Source: CAZIOH01 sp964540815
GTDB lineage: Bacteria > Myxococcota_A > Polyangia > Fen-1088
Direction: 5' to 3'
Assembly (NCBI GenBank): GCA_964540815.1
Contig: CAZIOH010000075.1
Location: 1-33,753 of the forward strand
DNA length: 33,753 nt
The translations under genes and the position numbers were made by a program. Shown here piece after piece: positions 15,274 to 24,897 of this stretch. Positions within the stretch are counted from its first letter, which is position 1. Each line of letters opens with the position of its first letter. Below the pieces are notes generated by a model. That model did no database searches, was not told the DNA's origin, and saw only the letters and a list, made by a program, of their open reading frames with translations.

Positions 15274-15546
15274 GCGCGCACCCCGGGCGATCCATCGAGA
15301 CTTCGAAATCGGAAGTATGAGCCGGACTCGAGCTTCGCGGCTTGCGTTTGCGGCTATGCTCTCGGCATCCTTCCTCCCTCACACCCACCGTCACACACCC
15401 CCTCGCCTCTCTTGCGCTTCCTCTTCGGCCCGCGCTTCCGGCCGGGCCCCAGCCATCCCTTCCCGCTCTCGGGGCCCGCCGGGGCGCCGTCGATCCGGTC
15501 GCCGAGCTCGTCGCCAGATCGGCCGCTCGGGTTGTCCTCGGGCGAA
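15274..15546 (+). other. Intergenic gap before ABC exporter; possible operator-like dyad
   Basis: No convincing gene is seen. An imperfect dyad with arms ACTTC (15300-15304) and GAAGT (15312-15316) sits in a short AT-richer patch, and TATGCT at 15355-15360 could be a -10 element, but no good -35 is in register. The exporter frame runs back to TTG 15412, but that part is Pro/Arg/Ser-rich and does not look like protein. Confidence 0.25.
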
Positions 15547-17325
15547 GTGCCGGAGACGTTGCCCACCTCCATCGTGAGGCTCTTCTGGCTCTTCGCCGGT
15601 CCGCACCGCGCCACCGTCCTGTTGATGATGCTGGCTTCCCTGTCGTTGCGCACCCTCTCGGTGCTGCAGTACTACGCCATGAAGCGCATCGTGGACGCGG
15701 CGGTGCGGGCCAATCTCCACGTCCCCGGCATCTGGAAGACCCTGCGGCTCCCCCTCGTGCAGTTCTTCGCCGTGGTGGGGACGTGGATCGTGGTCGAGTG
15801 GGCCGCCTGGTATTGCTCGTACGCGGGCCGCATCCCGGTCCTGGCACGGGCGCGGCAGCTCGTCTTCAGCTACGCCCAGCGGCATAGCCCGAGCTACTTC
15901 GACAACATGCTCACCGGCAAGGTGGCGCACCGGACCATGCTGCTGCCCGAGCAGACGGTGACGCTCTTCGAGCGAACCAACTGGGACTACCTCCCGCTCG
16001 CGATCCAGTGCCTCCTCTTGCTGGTGCTCTTCTTCCGCGCTCGACCCACCTTCGGTGCGATCCTCGCGGCCTGGCTCGCCGTCTACCTGACGGTGACCGT
16101 CCGGTTCGGCCGTCACATCGCCGACTTCGGGGCCGCCCACAGCGAGGCCAAGGCGCAGCTCACCGGGCGCATCGTCGACGCCATCACCAACATCAAGAAC
16201 GTCATCTTCTTCGCTGGCCACGAGCAAGAGGACGCCATCGTGGGTGAGGCGGTGGGCGAGACCTACGACGCCCAGCGAGCCCAGTACCGCGCTTTCGTGC
16301 AGATGAGGGTCGTCCTCCAGGCCTTGAACGTCGTCATCTATGCGCTGATCTTGCCCCTGGCCCTCGGCCGCCTGGTGGACGGCGCGATCAGCGTGGGCGA
16401 GTTCCTGCTCGTGACCACCCTGCTCATCCAGCTGCTGCGCAGCGTGTTCGACATGGCCAACGCCTTGCCCGACACCTACGACATGATCGGCAGCATCCGG
16501 GACTCGCTCCGGATGCTGGTGGTGCCGCGCGAGCTCCCCGATCGCCCTGGCGCCACCGAGCTCGTGGTGCGGCAGGGCCAGGTGGCGTTCGATCGCGTCC
16601 GGTTCTCCTACGATGGAAGCGAGCTGCGAAGCGAGCCGGTCTTCTCCGAGCTGTGCCTGACCATCCCCGCGGGGCAGCGGGTGGGCCTCGTCGGGCATTC
16701 CGGCGCCGGGAAGAGCACCCTCGTCGCCCTCCTGCTCCGACTCTACGACGTGGAGGCGGGCGCCATCCGCCTCGGGGATCGGAACATCGCCGAGGTCACG
16801 CAGAGCAGCTTGCGTCGGGCCATCGGCCTCATCCCCCAGGACGTGGTGCTCTTTCACCGCACCTTGCGCGAAAACATTCGCTACGGGCGCCCGGACGCCA
16901 GCGACGCGGAGGTGGCCGAGGCGGCCGCGCGCGCCCATGCCGACGAGTTCATCCGCGCGCTGCCCGCCGGCTACGAGACCCCCGTGGGTGAGCGCGGGGT
17001 CAAGCTCTCGGGGGGCCAGCGCCAGCGCATCGCCATCGCCCGAGCGCTGCTCAAGGACGCGCCGCTCTTGATCCTCGACGAGGCGACGTCCGCCCTCGAC
17101 AGCGAGTCCGAAGCCCACATCCAGGCCGGCATGGAAGAGGCCATGGCGGGGAGGACCGTCATCGCCATCGCCCACCGCCTGTCGACCCTGGCCCACCTCG
17201 ATCGGCTGCTGGTCTTGCAGAAAGGTCGGGTCATCGAGGACGGCACGCACGCCGAGCTCCTGGCGCGCGGAGGGGTCTACGCCGCACTGTGGAGCCGGCA
17301 AGTGGGCGGCTTCCTGGTCGAATGA
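15547..17325 (+). CDS. ABC exporter, fused membrane and ATPase domains (homodimer type)
   Basis: From GTG 15547 the product is 592 residues, the normal size for a type IV (ABCB-like) half-transporter. The membrane domain covers about 1-310. The ATPase domain has Walker A GHSGAGKST (383-391), Q-loop LIPQDVVLF, signature LSGGQRQR (487-494), Walker B LLILDE with Glu512, and H-loop AIAHRLST; all catalytic residues are intact, so it can work as a homodimer. The open frame extends back to TTG 15412 without plausible protein sequence; TTG 15532 is another candidate and no start has a strong Shine-Dalgarno. Cargo is unknown. It differs from the heterodimeric pair downstream, which has degenerate sites. 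Confidence 0.9.
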   Translation: MPETLPTSIVRLFWLFAGPHRATVLLMMLASLSLRTLSVLQYYAMKRIVDAAVRANLHVPGIWKTLRLPLVQFFAVVGTWIVVEWAAWYCSYAGRIPVLARARQLVFSYAQRHSPSYFDNMLTGKVAHRTMLLPEQTVTLFERTNWDYLPLAIQCLLLLVLFFRARPTFGAILAAWLAVYLTVTVRFGRHIADFGAAHSEAKAQLTGRIVDAITNIKNVIFFAGHEQEDAIVGEAVGETYDAQRAQYRAFVQMRVVLQALNVVIYALILPLALGRLVDGAISVGEFLLVTTLLIQLLRSVFDMANALPDTYDMIGSIRDSLRMLVVPRELPDRPGATELVVRQGQVAFDRVRFSYDGSELRSEPVFSELCLTIPAGQRVGLVGHSGAGKSTLVALLLRLYDVEAGAIRLGDRNIAEVTQSSLRRAIGLIPQDVVLFHRTLRENIRYGRPDASDAEVAEAAARAHADEFIRALPAGYETPVGERGVKLSGGQRQRIAIARALLKDAPLLILDEATSALDSESEAHIQAGMEEAMAGRTVIAIAHRLSTLAHLDRLLVLQKGRVIEDGTHAELLARGGVYAALWSRQVGGFLVE

Positions 17326-17368
17326 AGCGCCTTCGGCGCTCGCGGGAAGGGGCGGACCCCTCCCCGCG
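17326..17368 (+). terminator. Tandem strong hairpins after the ABC exporter
   Basis: Directly after the stop, AGCGCC (17326-17331) and GGCGCT (17335-17340) form a 6-bp stem with a TTC loop. The next base starts a second stem: CGCGGG (17341-17346) with CCCGCG (17363-17368), and AGGGG (17348-17352) with CCCCT (17357-17361), separated by one A-C mismatch and closed by a CGGA loop. There is no U-tract, so this is a likely but not canonical terminator. Confidence 0.55.
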
Positions 17369-17774
17369 GGCCCCTCCCGGGGACGACGAGAGGCGGACCC
17401 AGACTTGCTTTGCTGGTGCCGTCTCCGGTTGGCAAAGCCAACCTCCGATCCACCGCTTGGAGGAGGTGGCCCTGAGGCATGAACCACCCCGGACTGAGCC
17501 CAACCCCTTCGCCCCTCGGAGCGCGGAGAGTCCTGGTGGATCCTGGCGCCGCATCGTCACGGATGAAAGCGGAGCCCGGTCCCCTCTCTTGTTCCCTCGC
17601 CCCGCGAGGCAGTTCCCATCATTCGAACGGAGTGCTGCTCAGGGAGCAGCGTGGGGGGGAGCGTGCGCCTCTGCCAGCAGCCGGAGCAGCCTCGGAAGCC
17701 GATTGCCGGGTGGCGCCGGCCCGAGCTTGCTGGTCGGAGGGTTGGCACGGGGATGGCATCTCGGTATTCGTATC
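17369..17774 (+). other. Hairpin-rich intergenic region, no convincing gene
   Basis: No reading frame here resembles protein on either strand. Perfect dyads are unusually dense: GGTTGGC/GCCAACC with AAA loop (17427-17443), CCACC/GGTGG (17450-17469), CCTCGC/GCGAGG with CCC loop (17595-17609), GCTGCTC/GAGCAGC with AGG loop (17634-17650), and a nested set CCAGCA/TGCTGG (17674-17733) enclosing CTCGG/CCGAG and GCCGG/CCGGC. The nested set ends 41 nt before the SDR start. It may be a structured leader RNA, a small RNA or a remnant; no known riboswitch class was recognised. Confidence 0.4.
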
Positions 17775-18524
17775 ATGAGCACTCGCACGCAGGGGCATTC
17801 ACCGGGGCTGGCCTGGATCGCAGGGGTTGGCGTGCCCGCCGGTCTCGGGGCGGCCCTCGCACGTCGATTCGCACGGGCGGGCCACCCCGCCGTCGTCACC
17901 GGGCGCAGCCCGGCGCGCCTCGAGGCGGTCGTGGCCCAGATCCGCGAGGCGGGTGGGGTAGCGCATGCGTTGCCGGGTGACGTGAGCCGTGAGGCCGATG
18001 TGCTGGCGCTGGCGGCCAAGGTGGCGGCGCTCGGCACCCTCGAGGTTGGGGTCTTCAACGCCGCCGACGCGGAGCGGGCTTCGTCGCTCGAGCTCACCGC
18101 CGATGCGTTCGAACGCACCTGGCGGACCACCACGCTCGGGGGATTCGTCTTCGGACGGGAGGTGGTGCGCCTGCTCTTGCCCGCGGCGCGTGGAACCTTG
18201 CTCTTCACCGGCGCCACCGCCTCGCTCCGTGGCCGCCCGCCCTTCGCGGCGTTCGCGGCGGCCAAGGCTGGGCTCCGCTCGGTGAGCCAGAGCTTCGCGC
18301 GCGAGTTCGGTCCGAAGGGCGTCCACGTCGCTCACATCGTCATCGATGGCGGGATCGACGGCGAACGGCTGCGGAGCCGCCTGCCCGAGCGGGTGACCGA
18401 GGCCGGCCCGGACGGGTTGCTCGGGCTCGATGCCATCGCCGAGGTCTACTTTCAGCTCCACGCCCAGGCGCGCAGCGCCTGGACGCAAGAGCTCGATCTC
18501 CGCCCGTACAAGGAACCGTTTTGA
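17775..18524 (+). CDS. Short-chain dehydrogenase/reductase (SDR) family protein lacking the catalytic Tyr
   Basis: This 249-residue Rossmann-fold protein has a dinucleotide-binding motif AGVGVPAGLGAALARRFA (G19, G23, G25), a TGRSPARLEAV strand that suggests NADP(H) preference, and a Ser in GATASLRG (S150). The position of the catalytic Tyr in the YxxxK motif is Phe160 (FAAFAAAK, Lys164 kept), and the usual NNAG is FNAAD. A subgroup of SDR-like proteins with this Phe and the following GPKGVHVAHIVIDGGI segment is known to me, so the change is probably ancestral rather than damage. It may have altered chemistry or a non-enzymatic role. ATG 17775 is the natural start; much longer in-frame sequence upstream is non-protein-like. 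Confidence 0.87.
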   Translation: MSTRTQGHSPGLAWIAGVGVPAGLGAALARRFARAGHPAVVTGRSPARLEAVVAQIREAGGVAHALPGDVSREADVLALAAKVAALGTLEVGVFNAADAERASSLELTADAFERTWRTTTLGGFVFGREVVRLLLPAARGTLLFTGATASLRGRPPFAAFAAAKAGLRSVSQSFAREFGPKGVHVAHIVIDGGIDGERLRSRLPERVTEAGPDGLLGLDAIAEVYFQLHAQARSAWTQELDLRPYKEPF

Positions 18525-18603
18525 AGAGAGCCTTTCACATGAACACCGAGCGCGTCGAGACTGGATCTGGAGGATTCCCATCGGACCTACCTGGCTTGCG
18601 GGC

Positions 18604-19710
18604 ATGGTCCTCGGGGTATCGGTCGCGTCGCTGGTCGCATCGCCGGCCGCATCGCCGGCCTTGGCCGGCCCCCTCACCGACCGGGAGGCTTCCCCCGCCA
18701 CCCGGGCCGCGCCGACCGACACCCCGGCGGCGCTCCTTCACGTCGAGGCCGCGCGGAAGCTGGCCGGCGAGGACCTGAAGGTGCCGCTCTTCTTGTGCCT
18801 CCCCGACAGCACCGCCATCGTCAAACAGAACCTGGAGAGCGGTTCGAAGCGATGGGTCGAGCCCACCAAGGTCTTCGACAACCTCTTCTTCGTGGGCAAC
18901 GAGTTCGTGGGGGTGTGGATCCTGCGCACCAGCGACGGGCTGATCCTCTTCGATTCCAGCAGCAGCGCCGACGAGGCCGAGCACCACCTGGTCCCTGGCC
19001 TCCGGAAGCTCGGGCTCGATCCCGCCGGCATCAAGGTGGTGGTGGTGACCCATGGGCACTGGGACCACTTCGGTGGGGCGGCGTACCTGCAGAGCACCTT
19101 CGGGGCCCGGGTGGCCCTCGGTGGGGCGGACTGGGATCTGATCGAGAAGGCGCCGGCGAACGCGCTTGAGACCAGCCATCACCCGATCCCGCGCCGCGAT
19201 CTCGTGGTGACCGACGGGTACACCCTCGCGCTCGGGGACACCAAGGTCACCCTGTACCTGACGCCAGGCCACACCCCGGCCACGGTGTCGGCGCTGGTGC
19301 CGGTGCGCGAGGCAGGCAAGACCTACCTGCTCTCGCTCTTCGGCAGCGTCGCGTTTCCGCCCAGCCTCGAGCCCACCCCGCAGAGCGGAGGACAGCGCCT
19401 CTACGATCGGTCGGTGGTGCGTTTCGGACAGCTCGGCCGCAAGGCCGGGGCGGTCGGGCTCCTCAACACCCACGTGTTCGCGGATGGAGGCCTCGACCGT
19501 CTGGCGGCCGCCCGCGCGCGCAAGCCGGGCCAGCCCAACCCGTTCCTCCTCGGAGCCGAGACCACCGCGCGCCTCTACGGGATCTTGCACGAGTGCCTGC
19601 TGGCAGCCGAGGCGCGCCCGCCCGGCCTGAACGACTGGAACAAGCCGTCGCCTGGCAAGCCTGGGCCCGCACCGCACGCTGCTGCCGCCAAGAGCAGCGA
19701 CGCTCGATAG
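18604..19710 (+). CDS. Metallo-beta-lactamase-fold hydrolase, B3-like, exported; start region doubtful
   Basis: From ATG 18604 the product is 368 residues. Zinc ligands follow the B3-like order: THGHWDHFGG (H150, H152, D154, H155), TPGHTP (H223) and LNTHVFADG (H290). An Ala-rich stretch ending in SPALAGP looks like the end of a signal peptide, but the part from 18604 lacks a basic n-region. The missing n-region (RRDWIWRIPIGPTW) is readable upstream in the same frame, yet the only ATG with a ribosome site (ATG 18539 after GAAGAGAG) is in another frame. A one-base loss near 18550 would explain this. It may be a lactonase, phosphodiesterase or beta-lactamase; the fold alone does not say which. 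Confidence 0.82.
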   Translation: MVLGVSVASLVASPAASPALAGPLTDREASPATRAAPTDTPAALLHVEAARKLAGEDLKVPLFLCLPDSTAIVKQNLESGSKRWVEPTKVFDNLFFVGNEFVGVWILRTSDGLILFDSSSSADEAEHHLVPGLRKLGLDPAGIKVVVVTHGHWDHFGGAAYLQSTFGARVALGGADWDLIEKAPANALETSHHPIPRRDLVVTDGYTLALGDTKVTLYLTPGHTPATVSALVPVREAGKTYLLSLFGSVAFPPSLEPTPQSGGQRLYDRSVVRFGQLGRKAGAVGLLNTHVFADGGLDRLAAARARKPGQPNPFLLGAETTARLYGILHECLLAAEARPPGLNDWNKPSPGKPGPAPHAAAAKSSDAR

Positions 19711-19745
19711 CTCGGTCACCACCGTGCCATCCGGGAAGTGTCGCC

Positions 19746-21709
<1,964 letters not shown>

Positions 21710-21710
<1 letters not shown>

Positions 21711-23560
21711 TGTTCGTTGCTCCGACCACCGCCGAGGCCCCGGTGGCGCCCGCTGGCTCCGGGCGGGTGCTCGGTCGCGCGCTGCGCCTGCTCGCACCAT
21801 CGGCCGGGCTGGCGATCCCCGCCGTCGTCCTCCTGGTCGCGAGCACGTTGTGCGCGCTCGCTGGCCCGATCGTGCTGCGCTACGCGATTGACCATGGCCT
21901 GCGCGGCCTCGGCGTGCCGCACGGGCCAGCCGGCCCCACCGGTCGGACGACCCTGCGCCTCCGCACCGGCGCGGATCTCGATCTCGACGTGATCGGACGA
22001 GCCACCCGCGTATACCTGGCGCTCGCCCTCGCGTCGGTGGGCCTGACGTACGGTCACACCCGCCTCTCCGGAATCGTTGGGGAGCGGTTCATTCGCGATC
22101 TGCGCAACCGCGTGTTCAGCCACCTGGTCGGGATGTCTACCCGCTTCTTCGACGCCGCTCCGGCCGGGCGCCTGATCTCGCGGCTCACCGCCGACGTGGA
22201 TGCGTTGCAGGATCTGGTGCAGCTCGCGCTCGTGCAGTTCGTCCAGGGCGCCTTCACCCTGTGCGCGCTCGGAGGGCTGCTTTTCGTCCTGTCCTGGCGT
22301 CTGGCGCTGGTGGCTCTCTTGCCGGTGCCCTTCCTGGCGGTGGCATCGCGGGCATTTCAGGCGCAGTCTCGCCGCGCGTATCTGCAGGTCCGTGAGCGCG
22401 TGGGCCAGACGCTCGGGACGCTGGTCGAGAGCCTGGCCGGTATCAAGGTGGTGCAGTCCTTCGGACAGGAGCCGGCGCGGCTCGGGCGCTTCCTCGACGA
22501 CAACCGGCGGCAGCTCGACGCGAACCTCGGCGCCATCCGGGTCCAGGCACGCTTTCTGCCCATTGTCGAGCTCTCGACCCTCTTCACCACCGTCCTCACC
22601 CTGGCGGCGGGCGGCTGGGGCGTGGCGCGCGGCTGGGTCAGCCTCGGCACCGTGAGCGCCTTTGCCCTGTATCTCTTGATGGCCTTCGAGCCCATTCAAT
22701 CCCTGAGCTTCCTGTTCAATACCCTGCAGTCGGCCGGTGCCGCGCTCGACAAGCTGTTCGGTCTGCTCGACGAGCCCCTCGATGTGCGCCCCGGCCACGC
22801 CGAGCTCCCCGAGCGCGCCGAGCTCACGGTGCACGATGCCGGCTTCGCGTATGCTCCGGCCCTGCCCCCGACCCTCACCGGGGTGACCCTCGCCATCCCG
22901 CACGGCGCACGCCTGGCTCTGGTGGGCGCGACCGGAGCCGGGAAGTCGACCCTGGCCAAGCTGCTGGCCCGCCTCCACGACCCGACCACCGGCAGCGTCC
23001 GCTACGGTGGCGTGGATCTGCGCGAGGCCAGCTCCGAGGCCCTCCGGCGGCGGGTGGTGATGGTGGCCCAGGAGGGCCACCTGTTTCAGGGCAGCATCGC
23101 CGACAACATCCGGGCCGTGCGGCCAGAGGCCAGCGACGCCGACATCGAGGACGCGCTCCGGCGCATCGACGCCTACGAGCGGTTTGCCGCCTTCTCCCAC
23201 GGCCTGGCCTCGCCGGTCGGGGCCCGCGGCGCGCTGCTCTCCTCCGGGGAGCGCCAGCTGGTGGCGCTGGCCCGGCTGGCCCTGCTCGACGCCGACGTCC
23301 TGATCCTCGACGAGGCCACCTCGAGCCTCGATCCCGGGACCGAGCAGCAGATCAACCGCGCGCTCGAACGCCTGATGGTGGACCGCACGGTCGTGCTGAT
23401 CGCGCACCGGCTCTCGACCATGGAGCGCGTCGATCGCATCGCGGTCGTGGCCGACGCGGGCATCGCCGAGCTCGGCTCGCACGCCGAGCTCCTCGAACGG
23501 GGCGGCCTCTACGCGACCCTCTATCGCCAGTGGCAGGAGGCGGGACTCGTGGCTGACTGA
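21710..23560 (+). CDS. ABC exporter subunit B of heterodimer, degenerate signature motif
   Basis: The 616-residue product from ATG 21710 has a membrane domain with an extra soluble loop after the first helix (about 65-95, PHGPAGPTGRTTLRLRTGAD) and an ATPase domain. Walker A is GATGAGKST (406-414), Walker B VLILDE has the catalytic Glu535, and the H-loop is LIAHRLST. The signature is LSSGE (510-514) rather than LSGGQ. In the head-to-tail dimer this weak signature faces the Walker sites of subunit A, which lack the Glu, so one ATP site is degenerate and the other is complete. The start overlaps the subunit A stop by 1 nt; ATG 21677 is an alternative. Confidence 0.93.
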
Positions 23561-23590
23561 GCACCGCAGGGAGAATGCCCACTTTCCGAC

Positions 23591-23606
23591 CTCGGGCCTG
23601 CCCGAG
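23591..23606. terminator. Hairpin between convergent genes
   Basis: CTCGGG (23591-23596) pairs perfectly with CCCGAG (23601-23606) around a CCTG loop, in the 54-nt gap between the converging exporter and sulfonate-binding protein genes. It could serve both directions. No U-tract is seen. Confidence 0.4.
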
Positions 23607-23614
23607 CCTGCCGC

Positions 23615-24664
23615 CTACTTCGGCTGTGGCTCCGGCTTCGACCTCGGATCCGCGCGGCGGGTCCAGACGTAGTCCTTCACCGCGATGGGCTTCGAGATGA
23701 GCCCGTCCGCCAGGAACAGATCGGCGATCTCCTGCTGGCTCGCGATGATCTCGGGGGTGAGGGGCTTTCCGCCGTAGCGCTGCTTGCGGGTCTCGTAGCG
23801 GGTCGCGACCTCGAGTGGGATCCCGAGCTGGCGCGCCAGCGTCGCGGCGGTCTTTCCGACATCCTTCTTCGCCCTGGACTCCAGCACCTCCAGCTCCTCG
23901 AGCAGCGGCGCGACCAGGTCCGACGAGCTGGCGAGGAATGCGTCCGAAGCGAGATAGAACCCGTAAAACGGGATGAGCCCCCGGCCGTCGCGGAGCAGCC
24001 GCGCCCGCGACCCGAGCTCGGCCGCCGCGAAGAAGGGATCCCACACCGCCCAGGCGTCGATGTCTCCCGTGTCGAAGGCGGCCCGACCCTCCGGGGGCTG
24101 CAGGAAGACCGGTGTGATGTCCCGATAGGACAGACCGGCTTCCTTCAGGGCCTTGATCAGGAAATAGTGGGCGCTCGAGCCCTTGGCGAGCCCGATCCGC
24201 TTGCCGAGGAGCTCGGCCACGGTCTTCACGGGCGAGTCCCACCTCACCAGCAGGCCGACGCTGGCCGGGCTGGCCTTGGCGTACGCCACGTACTTGACCG
24301 GGGCACCGGCCGCCTGCGCGAACACCCCGGGCGCGTCCCCGACCTCTCCCACGTCGAGGGCGCTGACCGCGATGGCCGACAAGAGGGGCGGCCCGGAAGA
24401 GAACTCGCCCCACTCGGTTCGCACGCCCCGCGCCGCGAGCCGTCGTTCGAGGTTGCCGTCCAGCTTGGCGAGGAGCAGCGTGCTCGACTTCTGGTACCCG
24501 ATGCGCAGGGTCCTGACGGGTTCGGCAGCCCGGGCCGTACCAGCCGAACCCATCTCGCGGTCCGGGCCGAAGAGCCCGAGCCCGGTGGCTCCGAGGGCGA
24601 GGGATGCGCCCCCGCGTACGGCTCCGCCGAGGGTCTGGCGCCGCGTGTACCTGGGTGTGGACAT
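23615..24664 (-). CDS. Sulfonate/taurine-type ABC substrate-binding protein (SsuA-like), orphan
   Basis: This 349-residue periplasmic binding protein has a Tat-like N-terminus (YTRRQTLGGAVRGGASLALG) and family segments LRIGYQKSSTLLLAK, ALDVGEVGDAPGVFAQAAGAPVKYVAYAK, VAELLGKRIGLAKGSSAHYFLIKALKEAGL and DIDAWAVWDPFFAAAE, all typical of aliphatic sulfonate-binding proteins. It probably captures alkanesulfonates or related compounds. The frame stays open upstream to about 25009, but that sequence is Arg/Pro-rich and overlaps the divergent sulfatase, so ATG at 24664 is chosen. No cognate SsuB/SsuC lies next to it, so the membrane and ATPase partners must be elsewhere. Its neighbour on the other strand is an arylsulfatase, fitting organosulfur scavenging. 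Confidence 0.88.
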   Translation of the reverse strand: MSTPRYTRRQTLGGAVRGGASLALGATGLGLFGPDREMGSAGTARAAEPVRTLRIGYQKSSTLLLAKLDGNLERRLAARGVRTEWGEFSSGPPLLSAIAVSALDVGEVGDAPGVFAQAAGAPVKYVAYAKASPASVGLLVRWDSPVKTVAELLGKRIGLAKGSSAHYFLIKALKEAGLSYRDITPVFLQPPEGRAAFDTGDIDAWAVWDPFFAAAELGSRARLLRDGRGLIPFYGFYLASDAFLASSSDLVAPLLEELEVLESRAKKDVGKTAATLARQLGIPLEVATRYETRKQRYGGKPLTPEIIASQQEIADLFLADGLISKPIAVKDYVWTRRADPRSKPEPQPK

Positions 24665-24897
24665 GGATCTCGGAGGGTGCGGTGTGCAAGAGACAGGCCG
24701 CCAGATCGTGTGGCGGCTCACTGGCGGCGCCGTGGTCCCCGCCCTCGCGGAAGTTGCCCGACGCGCACGCTGTCTCCCTGCCAGCAGGCACTGCGGAGCG
24801 ACTGCTTCCGGAGAGACCACGACCAGGCTGATCCGGTCGGGATCCTCGCGCCTGGGCGCCGCCTTCGCCTGGCACGCCGCCTGCTGACTGCCTCGCC
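24665..24897. other. Divergent intergenic region between SsuA-like and arylsulfatase genes
   Basis: These 233 nt must carry promoters for both divergent sulfur genes. I see no gene and no clear -35/-10 pair or regulator site by eye. Confidence 0.4.

Noticed and set aside
17500..17660. Possible glycine-type riboswitch or tRNA in the gap before the SDR gene
   Set aside because: GGAGAG and CTCTC stretches and a TTCGAA resembled parts of these RNAs, but the conserved cores and a full cloverleaf are absent.
17289..17774. Extended N-terminus of the SDR protein
   Set aside because: The added residues are Arg/Ser/Pro-rich, overlap the exporter end and precede the normal Rossmann start; ATG 17775 fits.
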